A stretch of 64,000 nucleotides of DNA from Flammeovirgaceae bacterium BBD 1991-12 (lineage in GTDB: Bacteria; Bacteroidota; Bacteroidia; Cytophagales; Cyclobacteriaceae), in assembly GCA_001657315.1 (NCBI GenBank), contig LYSV01000019.1, positions 16,415-80,414 of the forward strand, in the 5' to 3' direction. Below the pieces are notes generated by a model. The model was not told the DNA's origin, searched no databases, and saw only the letters and a list, made by a program, of their open reading frames with translations. Of the stretch, positions 55,165-64,000 are shown one piece after another. Within the stretch, counting starts at the first letter, position 1. Every line of letters begins with the position of its first letter. Both the position numbers and the translations under genes were made by a program.

Positions 55165-58100
55165 TTAGTCCAAAGTGATCTCAAGTGCCAATCCACGAAG
55201 TTCGTGAACCAATACATTGAATGACTCCGGTATATTGGGTTTCTTCATGTTCTCACCCTTAACGATCGCCTCATAGGCCTTGGCTCTTCCGATCACGTCA
55301 TCTGACTTGATGGTGAGGATCTCCTGGAGAACATTTGACGCACCAAAGGCCTCCAGCGCCCACACTTCCATCTCTCCAAAGCGCTGACCTCCAAATTGTG
55401 CCTTACCACCCAGAGGCTGCTGTGTGATCAATGAGTAAGGTCCTATTGACCTGGCGTGCATTTTGTCATCCACGAGGTGGCCCAGCTTCAACATGTAGGC
55501 CACACCCACGGTAACCGGCTGATCGAATTTCTGACCGGTCAGCCCATCGTACAGATAGGTTCTGCCGTAGGTAGGGAGTCCTGCTTCCTTAAGCTCGGTA
55601 GCTACTTCCTCCATGGAAGCCCCATCGAAGATGGGCGTAGCATAGGTCTTACCAAGCTCCAGTCCAGCCCAGCCCAGCACAGTTTCATAGATCTGCCCCA
55701 GGTTCATACGGGAAGGAACACCAAGCGGGTTAAGACAGATATCAACAGGCGTACCGTCTTCAAGGAAAGGCATGTCTTCCTCTCTTACGATTCGGGCTAC
55801 AACCCCCTTGTTACCATGACGACCGGCCATTTTATCCCCTACTTTAAGCTTTCTCTTCTTGGCTATGTATACCTTGGCCAACTGAACGATACCAGCCGGC
55901 AGTTCGTCACCAACCTCAAGTGTAAATCTTTCACGTTTAAAATCACCAGCAATTTCATTACGTTTAATGTTATAGCTCTTGACAAGCCTCAGAACCAGCT
56001 CATTGGTCTTCTCATCACTGGTCCAGTTGTCGAGATTCACATCGGATATCAGGTTTACTTCCTCAGGAACGTTGTAGGTACTCTCATCCTTGTAGATATT
56101 CTTTTCAGGGAAGAGATTTTCTTCGATGTTCCTGGCATTGAATTTCACTCCCTTACTTATCAGTTCATCTCCGAATTTATGCTTGAGCCCCTGACTTGTC
56201 TTGCCTTCAAGCAAGCGGGTCATCTTTTCGATCATCTCCCCTCTGAGCGCAAGAAGCTGTTTGCTGTACTTATTCTTAAGTACTTCAACTTCTTTCTTTG
56301 ACTTGGCCCTGAGCTCTTTATCCTTCTTGGGCCTTGAGAATAATTTGGTATCAATCACTACACCTCTCAGAGACGGAGGTGCTTTCAGAGAGGCATCCTT
56401 AACGTCGCCTGCCTTGTCACCAAAAATAGCTCTCAAGAGCTTCTCTTCCGGGGTAGGATCTGTTTCTCCTTTAGGAGTGATCTTACCGATCAGAATATCT
56501 CCTTCCTTTACTTCAGCTCCTGTTCTGATAATACCATTTTCATCAAGATGCTTAACAGCCTCTTCACTTACGTTGGGTATTTCAGAGGTAAGCTCTTCTT
56601 CTCCCCTTTTGGTGTCCCTCACCTCGAGTTCAAACTCTTCAATGTGAATGGAAGTGTAAACATCGTCCCTAACTACCTTTTCGGAAATCACGATGGCATC
56701 CTCAAAGTTATACCCCTGCCATGGCATGTAAGCCACTCTAAGGTTCCTACCGAGTGCCAGTTCACCGCCGTTGGTAGCATATCCTTCTACCAGGGGCTGC
56801 CCCTTGCTTACGCGTTCACCCTTTTTAACAATAGGTGTCAGGTTTATACAGGTGTCCTGATTGGTCCTTCTGAACTTGATCAGATCATAGGTTTTGCTGT
56901 CTTCATCAAAGCTAATGAGCAGGTCGTCCTCATCCATATCATACCTTACAATGATCCTGTTGGCATCTACGAATTCAACGATACCATTTTCCTCTGCCAG
57001 GATCAACGCCCTCGAATCCAGGGCCACACGTCCTTCAAGGCCTGTGCCTACTATCGGCGCCTGAGGTTTCATCAATGGTACGGCCTGGCGTTGCATATTC
57101 GATCCCATAAGAGCCCGGTTGGCATCATCATGCTCCAGGAAGGGGATCAAAGAGGCAGCTACCGATACGATCTGGTTCGGCGCTACGTCCATATATTTCA
57201 CTTCTGAGGGTTCCACTACAGGGAAGTCCCCTTCGAATCTGGCCTTTACCTTTTCATTGACAAAGTTTCCGCCGTCCTGTAGAGGAGCATTGGCCTGAGC
57301 GATGTTATGGGTATCTTCTTCTTCAGCTGTCAGGTACTTCACATTTCCGGTCATGTCCACCTTGCCTTCGCTTACCTCACGATAGGGAGTTTCAATGAAT
57401 CCCATATGGTTTACCTTGGCATGCACACAGAGTGAAGATATCAAACCAATATTCGGTCCTTCCGGAGTTTCAATGGTACAAAGACGTCCATAGTGCGTAT
57501 AGTGAACGTCCCTGACCTCAAAGCCTGCTCTTTCCCGTGACAATCCACCAGGCCCCAGGGCAGACATTCTTCTTTTATGCGTGATCTCAGCCAGCGGGTT
57601 CGTCTGGTCCATGAACTGAGAAAGCTGATTAGTTCCGAAGAAGGAATTTATCACGGATGACAACGTCCTCGCATTGATGAGATCAACTGGTTTGAAGTCT
57701 TCATTATCGCGGACGTTCATTCTTTCCTTGATGGTTCGGGCCATTCTGGCAAGTCCTACCCCAAACTGGGTATACAACTGCTCACCGACTGTTCGAACCC
57801 TCCTGTTACTCAGGTGGTCTATGTCATCCACAACTGCCTTGGAGTTGATCAGTCCGATCAGGTACTTCACGATCAAAATGATATCCTCGGTGGTCAGTAC
57901 TCTCTGGTCGGTATCCAGATCCAGGCCAAGCTTTTTATTGATCCTGTAGCGTCCTACTTCTCCCAGGTCGTATCGTTTCTCACTGAAAAACAGACTTTGG
58001 ATAATATCCCGGGCGGTTTGCTCATCAGGAGCTTCCGTATTTCTAAGCTGACGATAGATCTGTTCAACGGCTTCTTTTTCAGAGTTTGAATTATCCTTGG

Positions 58101-59037
58101 CCAGTGTGTTGAATATAATGGTGTAATCGGTGACATTCACATCATCCCTGTGCAGAATGATGGACTTTGCACCGGATTCCAGAATGGTATCTATATCTTC
58201 TTCAGAAAGGATATGATCACGTTCCAGCAATACTTCGTTCCTGTCAATCGAGACCACCTCACCGGTATCTTCATCCACAAAGTCTTCTGTCCACGTTCTC
58301 AGCACACGTGCCGCCAGCTTCCTGCCACTCACGCCTTTCAGATCCTTTTGAGTGGCCTGCACTTCTTCGGAAAGACCAAAGAGGTCCAGAATATCCTTAT
58401 CCGTTCCATAGCCAATGGCACGTAGAAGTGTGGTTACGGGAAATTTCTTCTTTCTGTCAATATAGGCATACATGACACTATTCACATCCGTGGCAAACTC
58501 TATCCATGAGCCTTTAAAAGGAATAATTCTGGCCGAATACAATTTTGTGCCGTTTGTATGCTTGCTTTGAGCAAAGAACACCCCGGGTGACCTGTGTAAC
58601 TGGGAGACAATGACTCTTTCAGCTCCGTTAATAATAAAAGAGCCCTTCTTGGTCATGTAGGGTATATTCCCTAAAAAGACCTCCTGTTCAATCGTCTCGA
58701 AATCTTCGTTATCCTCATCATTACAGGTTAGCTTCAGTTTTGCCTTAAGAGGAACAGAATAGGTCAGTCCCCTATCGATACACTCATCCACAGAGTATTT
58801 TGGAGGATCAACTATATAGTCGATGAATTCAAGTACAAAGTTTTCTCTTGAGTCAGAAATAGGAAAGTTTTCGGAGAAAACCTTAAACAATCCTTCCTGC
58901 TCTCTTTTCTCGGCCGGGGTTTCCAGCTGAAAAAAGTCTTTGAAAGATTGCAACTGAATATCAAGGAAATCGGGATAATCTATTACCTTCTTAATAGATG
59001 AAAAACTGATTCTTGAGTTTTCTGCTGAGTTAGCCAA
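55165..59037 (-). CDS. rpoB: RNA polymerase subunit beta
   Basis: Catalytic beta subunit, 1290 residues, a normal length for Bacteroidota. The rifampicin-binding region is wild type in appearance: [16 protein letters not shown] then [28 protein letters not shown] near residue 1100 and the C-terminal [15 protein letters not shown] are typical. It follows rplL by 193 bases and precedes rpoC. Confidence 0.98.
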   Translation of the reverse strand: MANSAENSRISFSSIKKVIDYPDFLDIQLQSFKDFFQLETPAEKREQEGLFKVFSENFPISDSRENFVLEFIDYIVDPPKYSVDECIDRGLTYSVPLKAKLKLTCNDEDNEDFETIEQEVFLGNIPYMTKKGSFIINGAERVIVSQLHRSPGVFFAQSKHTNGTKLYSARIIPFKGSWIEFATDVNSVMYAYIDRKKKFPVTTLLRAIGYGTDKDILDLFGLSEEVQATQKDLKGVSGRKLAARVLRTWTEDFVDEDTGEVVSIDRNEVLLERDHILSEEDIDTILESGAKSIILHRDDVNVTDYTIIFNTLAKDNSNSEKEAVEQIYRQLRNTEAPDEQTARDIIQSLFFSEKRYDLGEVGRYRINKKLGLDLDTDQRVLTTEDIILIVKYLIGLINSKAVVDDIDHLSNRRVRTVGEQLYTQFGVGLARMARTIKERMNVRDNEDFKPVDLINARTLSSVINSFFGTNQLSQFMDQTNPLAEITHKRRMSALGPGGLSRERAGFEVRDVHYTHYGRLCTIETPEGPNIGLISSLCVHAKVNHMGFIETPYREVSEGKVDMTGNVKYLTAEEEDTHNIAQANAPLQDGGNFVNEKVKARFEGDFPVVEPSEVKYMDVAPNQIVSVAASLIPFLEHDDANRALMGSNMQRQAVPLMKPQAPIVGTGLEGRVALDSRALILAEENGIVEFVDANRIIVRYDMDEDDLLISFDEDSKTYDLIKFRRTNQDTCINLTPIVKKGERVSKGQPLVEGYATNGGELALGRNLRVAYMPWQGYNFEDAIVISEKVVRDDVYTSIHIEEFELEVRDTKRGEEELTSEIPNVSEEAVKHLDENGIIRTGAEVKEGDILIGKITPKGETDPTPEEKLLRAIFGDKAGDVKDASLKAPPSLRGVVIDTKLFSRPKKDKELRAKSKKEVEVLKNKYSKQLLALRGEMIEKMTRLLEGKTSQGLKHKFGDELISKGVKFNARNIEENLFPEKNIYKDESTYNVPEEVNLISDVNLDNWTSDEKTNELVLRLVKSYNIKRNEIAGDFKRERFTLEVGDELPAGIVQLAKVYIAKKRKLKVGDKMAGRHGNKGVVARIVREEDMPFLEDGTPVDICLNPLGVPSRMNLGQIYETVLGWAGLELGKTYATPIFDGASMEEVATELKEAGLPTYGRTYLYDGLTGQKFDQPVTVGVAYMLKLGHLVDDKMHARSIGPYSLITQQPLGGKAQFGGQRFGEMEVWALEAFGASNVLQEILTIKSDDVIGRAKAYEAIVKGENMKKPNIPESFNVLVHELRGLALEITLD

Positions 59038-59230
59038 AGCTTTAAAATTTTTTAATTAACAGATGTTGCAAAACTCCTCCGTTATTGATTGATTGCGTAT
59101 CGATTAGAAGGAGCATAATGTGTTTGTGAATATGCACAAACAGGAAAAGACCCTACTACCCCGCTAGTCTCATGGACCACCGGGATAAGGGCCTGTGTTT
59201 TTTTAGACGACTTAATGCTGCCGTCAAGGC

Positions 59231-59617
59231 TTACTTTAACTCTACCTCTGCCCCAGCTTCTTCAAGCTGCTTTTTAAGACCTTCCGCTTCGTCTTTAGCT
59301 ATACCTTCCTTAATGGCTTTGGGTGAATTATCCACGATTTCCTTCGCTTCTTTCAATCCAAGGCCTGTAAGTTCTTTTACCAGTTTTACTACAGCTAGTT
59401 TAGCGCCTCCGGGAGCTTTCAGAACTACATCAAACTCTGTCTTCTCAGCGCCACCATCGCCGCCTTCTGCTCCACCGCCGGCAGGGGCTGCTACAGCTAC
59501 CGCAGCGGCAGCGGCAGGCTCAATGCCGTGGGTTTCCTTTAAATATTCTGCAAGCTCGTTTACCTCCTTAACCGTCAGTTCAACCAGCTGATCTCCAAGT
59601 GCTTTTACGTCTGCCAT
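59231..59617 (-). CDS. rplL: 50S ribosomal protein L7/L12
   Basis: Stalk protein of 128 residues that recruits translational GTPases. N-terminal dimerisation region ([16 protein letters not shown]) is followed by an Ala/Gly/Pro hinge at about 35-55 and the C-terminal domain with [10 protein letters not shown] and G-L-K-E-A-K-E-I-V. It begins 34 bases after rplJ. Confidence 0.97.
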   Translation of the reverse strand: MADVKALGDQLVELTVKEVNELAEYLKETHGIEPAAAAAVAVAAPAGGGAEGGDGGAEKTEFDVVLKAPGGAKLAVVKLVKELTGLGLKEAKEIVDNSPKAIKEGIAKDEAEGLKKQLEEAGAEVELK

Positions 59618-59651
59618 TTTCGTCTTATTTTATTCCTTTTTTGTTCTTGAT

Positions 59652-60182
59652 TTAATTTTCTCTTTCGGCCAGTGCCTTCACCAGGCCACCAATTGTGCCT
59701 TTTCCGCTTTGTAGTGCAGAAACAACATTTTCAACAGGTGACTGAAGAAGACCTATAACCTCACCCAGCAGCTCATTTTTGGATTTGAGCTCACTAAGCA
59801 TTTTTAAGTTATCTTCACCAAGGAAGATGTCACTTTCTATGGAAGCAGCCTTTAACAAGGGTTTTTCACCCCCTTGTTTTTTTCTGTATTCTGTTAAGAC
59901 CTTTGCCGGAAGGTTTGCGGTCTCTTCTACGAACATTACGCCGGAAGTTCCCTTCAGAGCTTCGTCCAACGGACTAAAATCCCCTTCCATATCGTCGAGC
60001 GCCTTTTTAATGAGGGTATTTTTGAATACCCTGTATTCTACGCCCTTCTCAAAACACAATCTGCGGAAGGCATTGATCTGTGCCACTGACAGACCTGAAG
60101 CATCCGTGATATAGAAATGTCCGTTTTTGGTGAACTTATCCTTCAGTTCATCTATTATCGTTGCCTTTTCTTGCCTTGTCAT
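59652..60182 (-). CDS. rplJ: 50S ribosomal protein L10
   Basis: Base of the ribosomal stalk, anchoring L7/L12 dimers to 23S rRNA. The 176-residue protein has the usual start (M-T-R-Q-E-K-A-T-I-I-D-E-L), F-R-R-L-C-F-E-K-G-V-E-Y-R-V near residue 40 and the C-terminal stalk-binding helix. It starts two bases after rplA. Confidence 0.96.
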   Translation of the reverse strand: MTRQEKATIIDELKDKFTKNGHFYITDASGLSVAQINAFRRLCFEKGVEYRVFKNTLIKKALDDMEGDFSPLDEALKGTSGVMFVEETANLPAKVLTEYRKKQGGEKPLLKAASIESDIFLGEDNLKMLSELKSKNELLGEVIGLLQSPVENVVSALQSGKGTIGGLVKALAEREN

Positions 60183-60184
60183 GA

Positions 60185-60883
60185 TTATATTCCGGATATT
60201 GAATTTTTGTCAATCGTAATGGAAGGACTCATTGTCGTAGACAGATTAATACTTTTGAAGTAAGTCCCTTTGGCAGATGCCGGCTTCAGTCGCGAGACAG
60301 TCTGTATCATCTCCTGAACATTCTCCTGTATCTTCTCGGGAGTAAAGGATACCTTACCCACGCTGGTATGAATAATACCGAATTTATCTACCTTAAAATC
60401 TATCTTACCTGCCTTGATCTCCTTCACAGCCTTTCCTATCTCAAGGGTAACTGTACCTGATTTCGGATTGGGCATCAATCCCCTCGGACCCAATATGCGT
60501 CCCAGACGACCAACCTTGGCCATTACAGTAGGCATGGTGATGATCACGTCAACATCAGTCCAGCCTTTTTCTATTTTTTCAATGTATTCATCGAGACCTA
60601 CGTGGTCAGCTCCGGCATCTTTGGCCTCCTGCTCTTTATCAGGGGTACACAGCGCCAGCACCCGCAGGTCCTTACCTGTTCCATGTGGCAATGTAACCAC
60701 ACCTCTCACCATCTGATCAGCTTTTTTAGGGTCTACACCCAATCTGATATCTATATCTACGGAAGCATCAAATTTTGTGAAGGTGATATCCTTTACCAGC
60801 GCAGAAGCCTCTGTAATAGAATACTCTTTGGTGGAATCCACCTTTTCAAGAGCTGCTTTTTGATTTTTCGTTAACTTTCCCAT
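60185..60883 (-). CDS. rplA: 50S ribosomal protein L1
   Basis: Binds the L1 stalk of 23S rRNA and often represses its own operon. The ATG at 60883 is used (232 residues); a TTG three bases upstream would add one residue. Contains [13 protein letters not shown] near residue 95 and the signature [15 protein letters not shown] at about 125-140. It lies 12 bases after rplK. Confidence 0.97.
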   Translation of the reverse strand: MGKLTKNQKAALEKVDSTKEYSITEASALVKDITFTKFDASVDIDIRLGVDPKKADQMVRGVVTLPHGTGKDLRVLALCTPDKEQEAKDAGADHVGLDEYIEKIEKGWTDVDVIITMPTVMAKVGRLGRILGPRGLMPNPKSGTVTLEIGKAVKEIKAGKIDFKVDKFGIIHTSVGKVSFTPEKIQENVQEMIQTVSRLKPASAKGTYFKSINLSTTMSPSITIDKNSISGI

Positions 60884-60895
60884 CAACCTAATAGT

Positions 60896-61339
60896 TTAAT
60901 TATTCCAGGGAGCCTTACCCGTTACACGTATACCCATACTTCTGGCTGTACCGGCAACCATTTTCATAGCTGAATTCACTTCGAATGCATTCAGATCAGG
61001 CATTTTGGTTTCCGCTATTGTTTTCACCTGATCCCAGGTGATACTTCCTACTTTGTTTCTGTTAGGCTCGGAAGAACCTTTTTTCTTTTTCGACGCCTCC
61101 AGTACCATCACCGCAGCAGGAGGGGTTTTGATAACAAAGTCAAATGATTTATCCGTGTAGATTGTTATCAAAACAGGTAGTACCTGACCTTGCTTTTCCT
61201 GGGTCCTCGCATTGAACTGCTTGCAAAAATCCATGATATTCAGTCCTTTACTACCCAATGCGGGCCCTACGGGAGGTGAAGGATTGGCCTGACCACCCCG
61301 GATCTGCAACTTCAGGTATCCACTAATTTCCTTAGCCAT
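60896..61339 (-). CDS. rplK: 50S ribosomal protein L11
   Basis: GTPase-associated centre protein of 147 residues. [15 protein letters not shown] near residue 15 and the N-terminal domain are typical. The C-terminal rRNA-binding part has M-P-D-L-N-A and G-T-A-R-S-M-G-I. It follows nusG by four bases. Confidence 0.97.
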   Translation of the reverse strand: MAKEISGYLKLQIRGGQANPSPPVGPALGSKGLNIMDFCKQFNARTQEKQGQVLPVLITIYTDKSFDFVIKTPPAAVMVLEASKKKKGSSEPNRNKVGSITWDQVKTIAETKMPDLNAFEVNSAMKMVAGTARSMGIRVTGKAPWNN

Positions 61340-61343
61340 TCTA

Positions 61344-61901
61344 TTAATCTAATTTTTCTACTTGCATATAGTTCAATTCAACGGGCGTATTCCTGCCGAA
61401 TATCTTAACCATCACGTTCAATTTCTTTCTTTCCTCGAACACCTCTTCTACTGTGCCGGTGAAGCCGCTGAACGGTCCGTCCATCACTTTCACAGACTCA
61501 CCTACTATATAAGGTGTATCAAGTTTTTCTTCGAACTCATCGATCTCGTCTACCTTGCCCAATATCCGGTTCACTTCAGACTGTCTCAAAGGGACAGGTT
61601 CTTTCGAAGATCCGGTGCCATTGTTACCGAGGAATCCGATCACACCCGGGATACTGGTCACCAGGTGATTGGCCTCTCCGTTACTCAGATCGGCAGACAC
61701 CAAAACATAGCCAGGAAAGAAATTGCGTTCTCTTACTCTTTTCTTTCCATTCCGCATTTCATAAACCTTTTCAGAAGGGATCAGCACCTGAGGTATGAAA
61801 TCGCCCAGGCCCTCTCTTTCCACCTCGGTTTCAAGGTAGGACTTGACCTTCTTCTCCTGCCCACTCACGACTCTGACTACATACCACTTAAGTTCACTCA
61901 C
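61344..61901 (-). CDS. nusG: Transcription termination/antitermination protein NusG
   Basis: Binds RNA polymerase and couples it to Rho or S10. The 185-residue protein has the NGN domain ([12 protein letters not shown] at about 5-16, F-F-P-G-Y-V-L-V near 60) and a KOW domain ([12 protein letters not shown] near residue 140). It lies between secE and rplK as in most bacteria. Confidence 0.97.
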   Translation of the reverse strand: MSELKWYVVRVVSGQEKKVKSYLETEVEREGLGDFIPQVLIPSEKVYEMRNGKKRVRERNFFPGYVLVSADLSNGEANHLVTSIPGVIGFLGNNGTGSSKEPVPLRQSEVNRILGKVDEIDEFEEKLDTPYIVGESVKVMDGPFSGFTGTVEEVFEERKKLNVMVKIFGRNTPVELNYMQVEKLD

Positions 61902-61919
61902 GACTAGTAGGGGTTTGAA

Positions 61920-62111
61920 TTAAAACTCCTTGTAAAAAACATCCATTCCGTTCTGGAAAACGTAGTCCATTGCACCGATGATCAATGCAAAAATGAAAGA
62001 CGCTATCAGTACCAGCACAGAGCTGTTCTGAAGTTGACTGAACTTTGGCCATGAGACTTTGTTTTTCATCTCATCGTATGAATCCAAAATGAATGTCTTT
62101 AACTTTTGCAT
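61920..62111 (-). CDS. secE: Preprotein translocase subunit SecE
   Basis: Single-helix SecE of the SecYEG channel, 63 residues from the ATG at 62111 (M-Q-K-L-K-T-F-I). A neighbouring in-frame ATG at 62114 adds one residue, and an upstream extension overlaps the tRNA-Trp gene and is rejected. E-M-K-N-K-V-S-W-P-K precedes the membrane segment at about residues 34-54. It is followed by nusG after 18 bases. Confidence 0.93.
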   Translation of the reverse strand: MQKLKTFILDSYDEMKNKVSWPKFSQLQNSSVLVLIASFIFALIIGAMDYVFQNGMDVFYKEF

Positions 62112-62132
62112 CATCCTTCTGTTTTGTTCTAG

Positions 62133-62205
62133 CACGGGTGGAGAGACTCGAACTCCCAGCCAACGGTTTTGGAGACCGCTACTCTACCAATTGAGCTACA
62201 CCCGT
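62133..62205 (-). tRNA. trnW: tRNA-Trp (anticodon CCA)
   Basis: A 73-base cloverleaf on the minus strand: acceptor stem ACGGGTG/CACCCGT, anticodon loop CTCCAAA with anticodon CCA, and a T-loop TTCGAGT. The 3' CCA is not encoded. It lies between tuf and secE and probably belongs to the secE transcript. Confidence 0.96.
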
Positions 62206-62310
62206 TCAATAATTTTACAGGAGCAAATTCAATCTCCAAAACCTCTCAAATCCTGTAAATTTTGGACATATTTTTCTTACTGCACCTGCCCCAAAGTCCA
62301 AAATGGTCTG

Positions 62311-62340
62311 CAAAGGTAGTGAACTTTTTTAGAAAGCAAA
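62311..62340 (-). promoter_or_regulatory. Promoter of the tRNA-Trp/secE/nusG/ribosomal operon
   Basis: The minus strand has TTTG (62337-62340), an 18-base spacer and TACCTTTG (62311-62318), an exact -7 consensus followed by CAG. It lies about 105 bases before the tRNA-Trp gene and next to the tuf terminator. The same TACCTTTGCAG core is used in front of rpsL. Confidence 0.62.
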
Positions 62341-62366
62341 AGCGTTCTGAAGAATTTCAGAACGCT
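62341..62366 (-). terminator. tuf terminator
   Basis: A perfect 11-base stem (AGCGTTCTGAA/TTCAGAACGCT) with a four-base loop lies 21 bases past the tuf stop. It is flanked by T-rich sequence on both strands, so it may work in both directions. Confidence 0.85.
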
Positions 62367-62386
62367 TTTTTATTGTTTAGTTTATC

Positions 62387-63574
62387 TTAGTCCAGAATCT
62401 CTGTCACCTGACCGGAACCCACGGTTCGTCCACCTTCTCTGATCGCAAATCTCAAACCTTTTTCCATTGCTACAGAGTTGATAAGTTGCACCTCGATAGA
62501 CACGTTGTCACCGGGCATCACCATTTCCACACCGGAAGGAAGCATGATCTCACCTGTAACATCTGTAGTTCTCAGGTAGAACTGAGGTCTGTACTTGTTG
62601 AAGAATGGTGTATGACGGCCTCCTTCTTCTTTTGAAAGTACATAGACTTCAGCTTTGAACTTCGCATGAGGTGTTACTGAACCTGGCTTGCAGATCACCA
62701 TACCTCTTTTTATATCCGTTTTTTCAATACCTCTCAGCAGAAGACCTACGTTATCACCAGCCTCTCCCCTGTCGAGGATCTTTCTGAACATCTCAACACC
62801 TGTAACTGTTGATTTCAGGTTTTCAGCACCCATACCCAGAATATCCACAGGATCACCACTGTTGATGATACCTCTTTCTATCCTTCCGGTGGCTACTGTA
62901 CCCCTACCAGTGATAGAGAATACATCTTCAACAGGCATCAGAAAATCCTTGTCTACAAGTCTTTCAGGAATAGGAATATAGCTATCTACAGCTTCCATCA
63001 ACTCCTCTACCTTGGCTACCCACTGAGGCTCACCATTGAGTGCACCAAGAGCAGAGCCCTGGATCACAGGAATATCATCACCGGGGAAGTCATAGTCCGA
63101 AAGAAGCTCTCTGATCTCCATTTCAACAAGCTCCAGAAGCTCAGGATCATCAACGAGGTCTACCTTGTTCATGAAAACTACCAGAGCGGGCACACCTACC
63201 TGACGTGAAAGAAGGATGTGCTCTCTGGTTTGTGGCATAGGGCCGTCAGTGGCAGCAACCACTATAATAGCTCCGTCCATCTGGGCAGCACCCGTAACCA
63301 TATTCTTTACATAGTCAGCGTGACCGGGACAGTCAACATGGGCGTAGTGTCTGTTCTCAGTTTGGTATTCAATGTGTGAAGTATTGATTGTGATACCTCT
63401 TTCTTTTTCTTCAGGAGCATTGTCAATTGAAGAAAAGTCTCTTGTCTCGGCAAGACCCTTGTCTGACAATACTTTGGAAATAGCAGCGGTCAGGGTGGTT
63501 TTGCCATGGTCAACGTGACCGATAGTTCCAATATTTACATGGGGTTTTGAACGGTCGAAAGTTTCTTTAGCCAT
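62387..63574 (-). CDS. tuf: Elongation factor Tu
   Basis: GTPase that delivers aminoacyl-tRNA to the ribosome. The 395-residue protein has [10 protein letters not shown] at about 18-27, R-G-I-T-I-N near 58, D-C-P-G-H-A-D-Y near 80, N-K-V-D-L-V near 135 and the normal domains II and III. It follows a tRNA-Thr gene by 97 bases and probably shares its transcript. Confidence 0.98.
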   Translation of the reverse strand: MAKETFDRSKPHVNIGTIGHVDHGKTTLTAAISKVLSDKGLAETRDFSSIDNAPEEKERGITINTSHIEYQTENRHYAHVDCPGHADYVKNMVTGAAQMDGAIIVVAATDGPMPQTREHILLSRQVGVPALVVFMNKVDLVDDPELLELVEMEIRELLSDYDFPGDDIPVIQGSALGALNGEPQWVAKVEELMEAVDSYIPIPERLVDKDFLMPVEDVFSITGRGTVATGRIERGIINSGDPVDILGMGAENLKSTVTGVEMFRKILDRGEAGDNVGLLLRGIEKTDIKRGMVICKPGSVTPHAKFKAEVYVLSKEEGGRHTPFFNKYRPQFYLRTTDVTGEIMLPSGVEMVMPGDNVSIEVQLINSVAMEKGLRFAIREGGRTVGSGQVTEILD

Positions 63575-63671
63575 ATGTGAAAATCCCTAAGTTTAGTTTA
63601 AAATTTATTCTTGTAATTTAAGTTTTGCTTTTCCGATCACCAACATGCTCACTTAATTATTCTCAAATCAG

Positions 63672-63743
63672 AGCCAAGAAGGGGATTTGAACCCCCGACC
63701 TCTTCCTTACCAAGGAAGCGCTCTACCCCTGAGCTATCTCGGC
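63672..63743 (-). tRNA. trnT: tRNA-Thr (anticodon GGT)
   Basis: A 72-base cloverleaf on the minus strand: acceptor stem GCCGAGA/TCTTGGC, anticodon stem CTTCC/GGAAG with loop TTGGTAA (anticodon GGT), T-loop TTCAAAT. It stands directly upstream of tuf, as often in Bacteroidota. Confidence 0.95.
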
Positions 63744-64000
63744 TTACTTTTTTACCAGCGATCACTATTGATGCATGATCCAATGTAACAACAATGGTAG
63801 CATTCTGCTACTGAAATAACTGCACCATTCACTTTAAGCCCCAAAACCTCCAGGCAGGGCGATATTGACCACATTGATATATTCTGTACTGATCCAGTAC
63901 AGGACAGGGCCAGACCAACCATCGGGCAGAACTCTCATCTAATGAATTGATCCTTGCCCGGCCTTGAGAGATCGTTCATAGTTACCTATTGAACCAAAGA
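63744..64000. other. Right-edge region without a supported gene
   Basis: No tRNA or credible gene is visible in these 257 bases. A near-match to a -7 element (TACCATTG on the minus strand, at about 63793-63800) could belong to the tRNA-Thr/tuf promoter, but no good -33 box accompanies it. Confidence 0.35.

Noticed and set aside
59038..59230. Possible attenuator hairpin between rplL and rpoB
   Set aside because: CCCG/CGGG and GTC/GAC pairings are broken by mismatches and bulges; not convincing by eye.
59172..59591. Antisense 139-residue frame over rplL
   Set aside because: It mirrors the Ala/Lys-rich L7/L12 gene, whose identity is certain.
63834..63938. 34-codon minus-strand frame (starts M-R-V-L-P-D-G-W) upstream of tRNA-Thr
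   Set aside because: Too short, unrecognised and without promoter or ribosome-site support; could be chance.
1..64000. CRISPR arrays, intact insertion sequences, prophage or integrative elements
   Set aside because: No regular spaced repeats, transposase, integrase or phage structural genes are seen anywhere in the window.

Overview
The window is a chromosomal segment of a member of the Bacteroidota, most likely an aerobic marine-type member of the order Cytophagales. The evidence is a complete sprA gene (type IX secretion/gliding translocon), two secreted proteins with T9SS type A C-terminal sorting domains, an archaeal-type proS, the tuf-trnW-secE-nusG-rplKAJL-rpoBC order, SDR-type threonine dehydrogenase, and promoter elements of the Bacteroidetes form (TTTG / TAnnTTTG). 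Genus assignment is not possible from the sequence alone. No CRISPR array, intact insertion sequence, prophage or rRNA operon is visible.

Region by region. 1-409: N-terminal piece of a membrane sensor leaving the left edge. 627-5140: proS and, divergently, a secreted Ser/Arg- and Trp/Asn-rich protein plus a FadL-like outer membrane channel. 5141-5697: gene-free. 5698-26529: a long minus-strand block of envelope and housekeeping genes (tonB, vanZ-like, gcvH, sprA, ruvA, maeB, a DUF4837 lipoprotein, a LysM lytic transglycosylase, gatA, tatA, an EnvC-like protein, a DUF4292 lipoprotein, a TPR protein, a sugar nucleotidyltransferase), continuing into a flippase and an enoyl-CoA hydratase up to 28872. 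29367-31949: two paralogous T9SS cargo proteins. 31935-34593: threonine degradation to glycine (tdh, kbl). 34662-38390: cdaA, folP, a decayed DUF1599 gene, a DoxX/BT_3928-type membrane protein and aroK.

38423-44429 is the most distinctive accessory segment: a six-gene, tightly packed minus-strand operon (GntR/FCD regulator, beta-decarboxylating dehydrogenase, cyclase-family hydrolase, DUF1537 four-carbon acid sugar kinase, MFS permease, Gfo/Idh oxidoreductase). A perfect 32-bp palindrome lies immediately in front of the regulator. It looks like a complete uptake and catabolic pathway for an unidentified sugar acid. 44632-46824 holds a chromate transporter family gene and a 2-oxoglutarate/Fe(II) dioxygenase family gene.

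46984-63743 is the core information-processing block, all on the minus strand: tRNA-Thr, tuf, tRNA-Trp, secE, nusG, rplK, rplA, rplJ, rplL, rpoB, rpoC and a DUF3467 gene, then a separate rpsL-rpsG-fusA-rpsJ operon. Both major operons have the same promoter core (TACCTTTGCAG on the coding strand) and recognisable terminators. The points most worth a second look are the sugar-acid operon with its operator, the DUF1599 pseudogene, the rpoB-rpoC intergenic hairpin, the short intergenic repeat elements, and a kbl-linked small gene that may be translated from a leaderless transcript.
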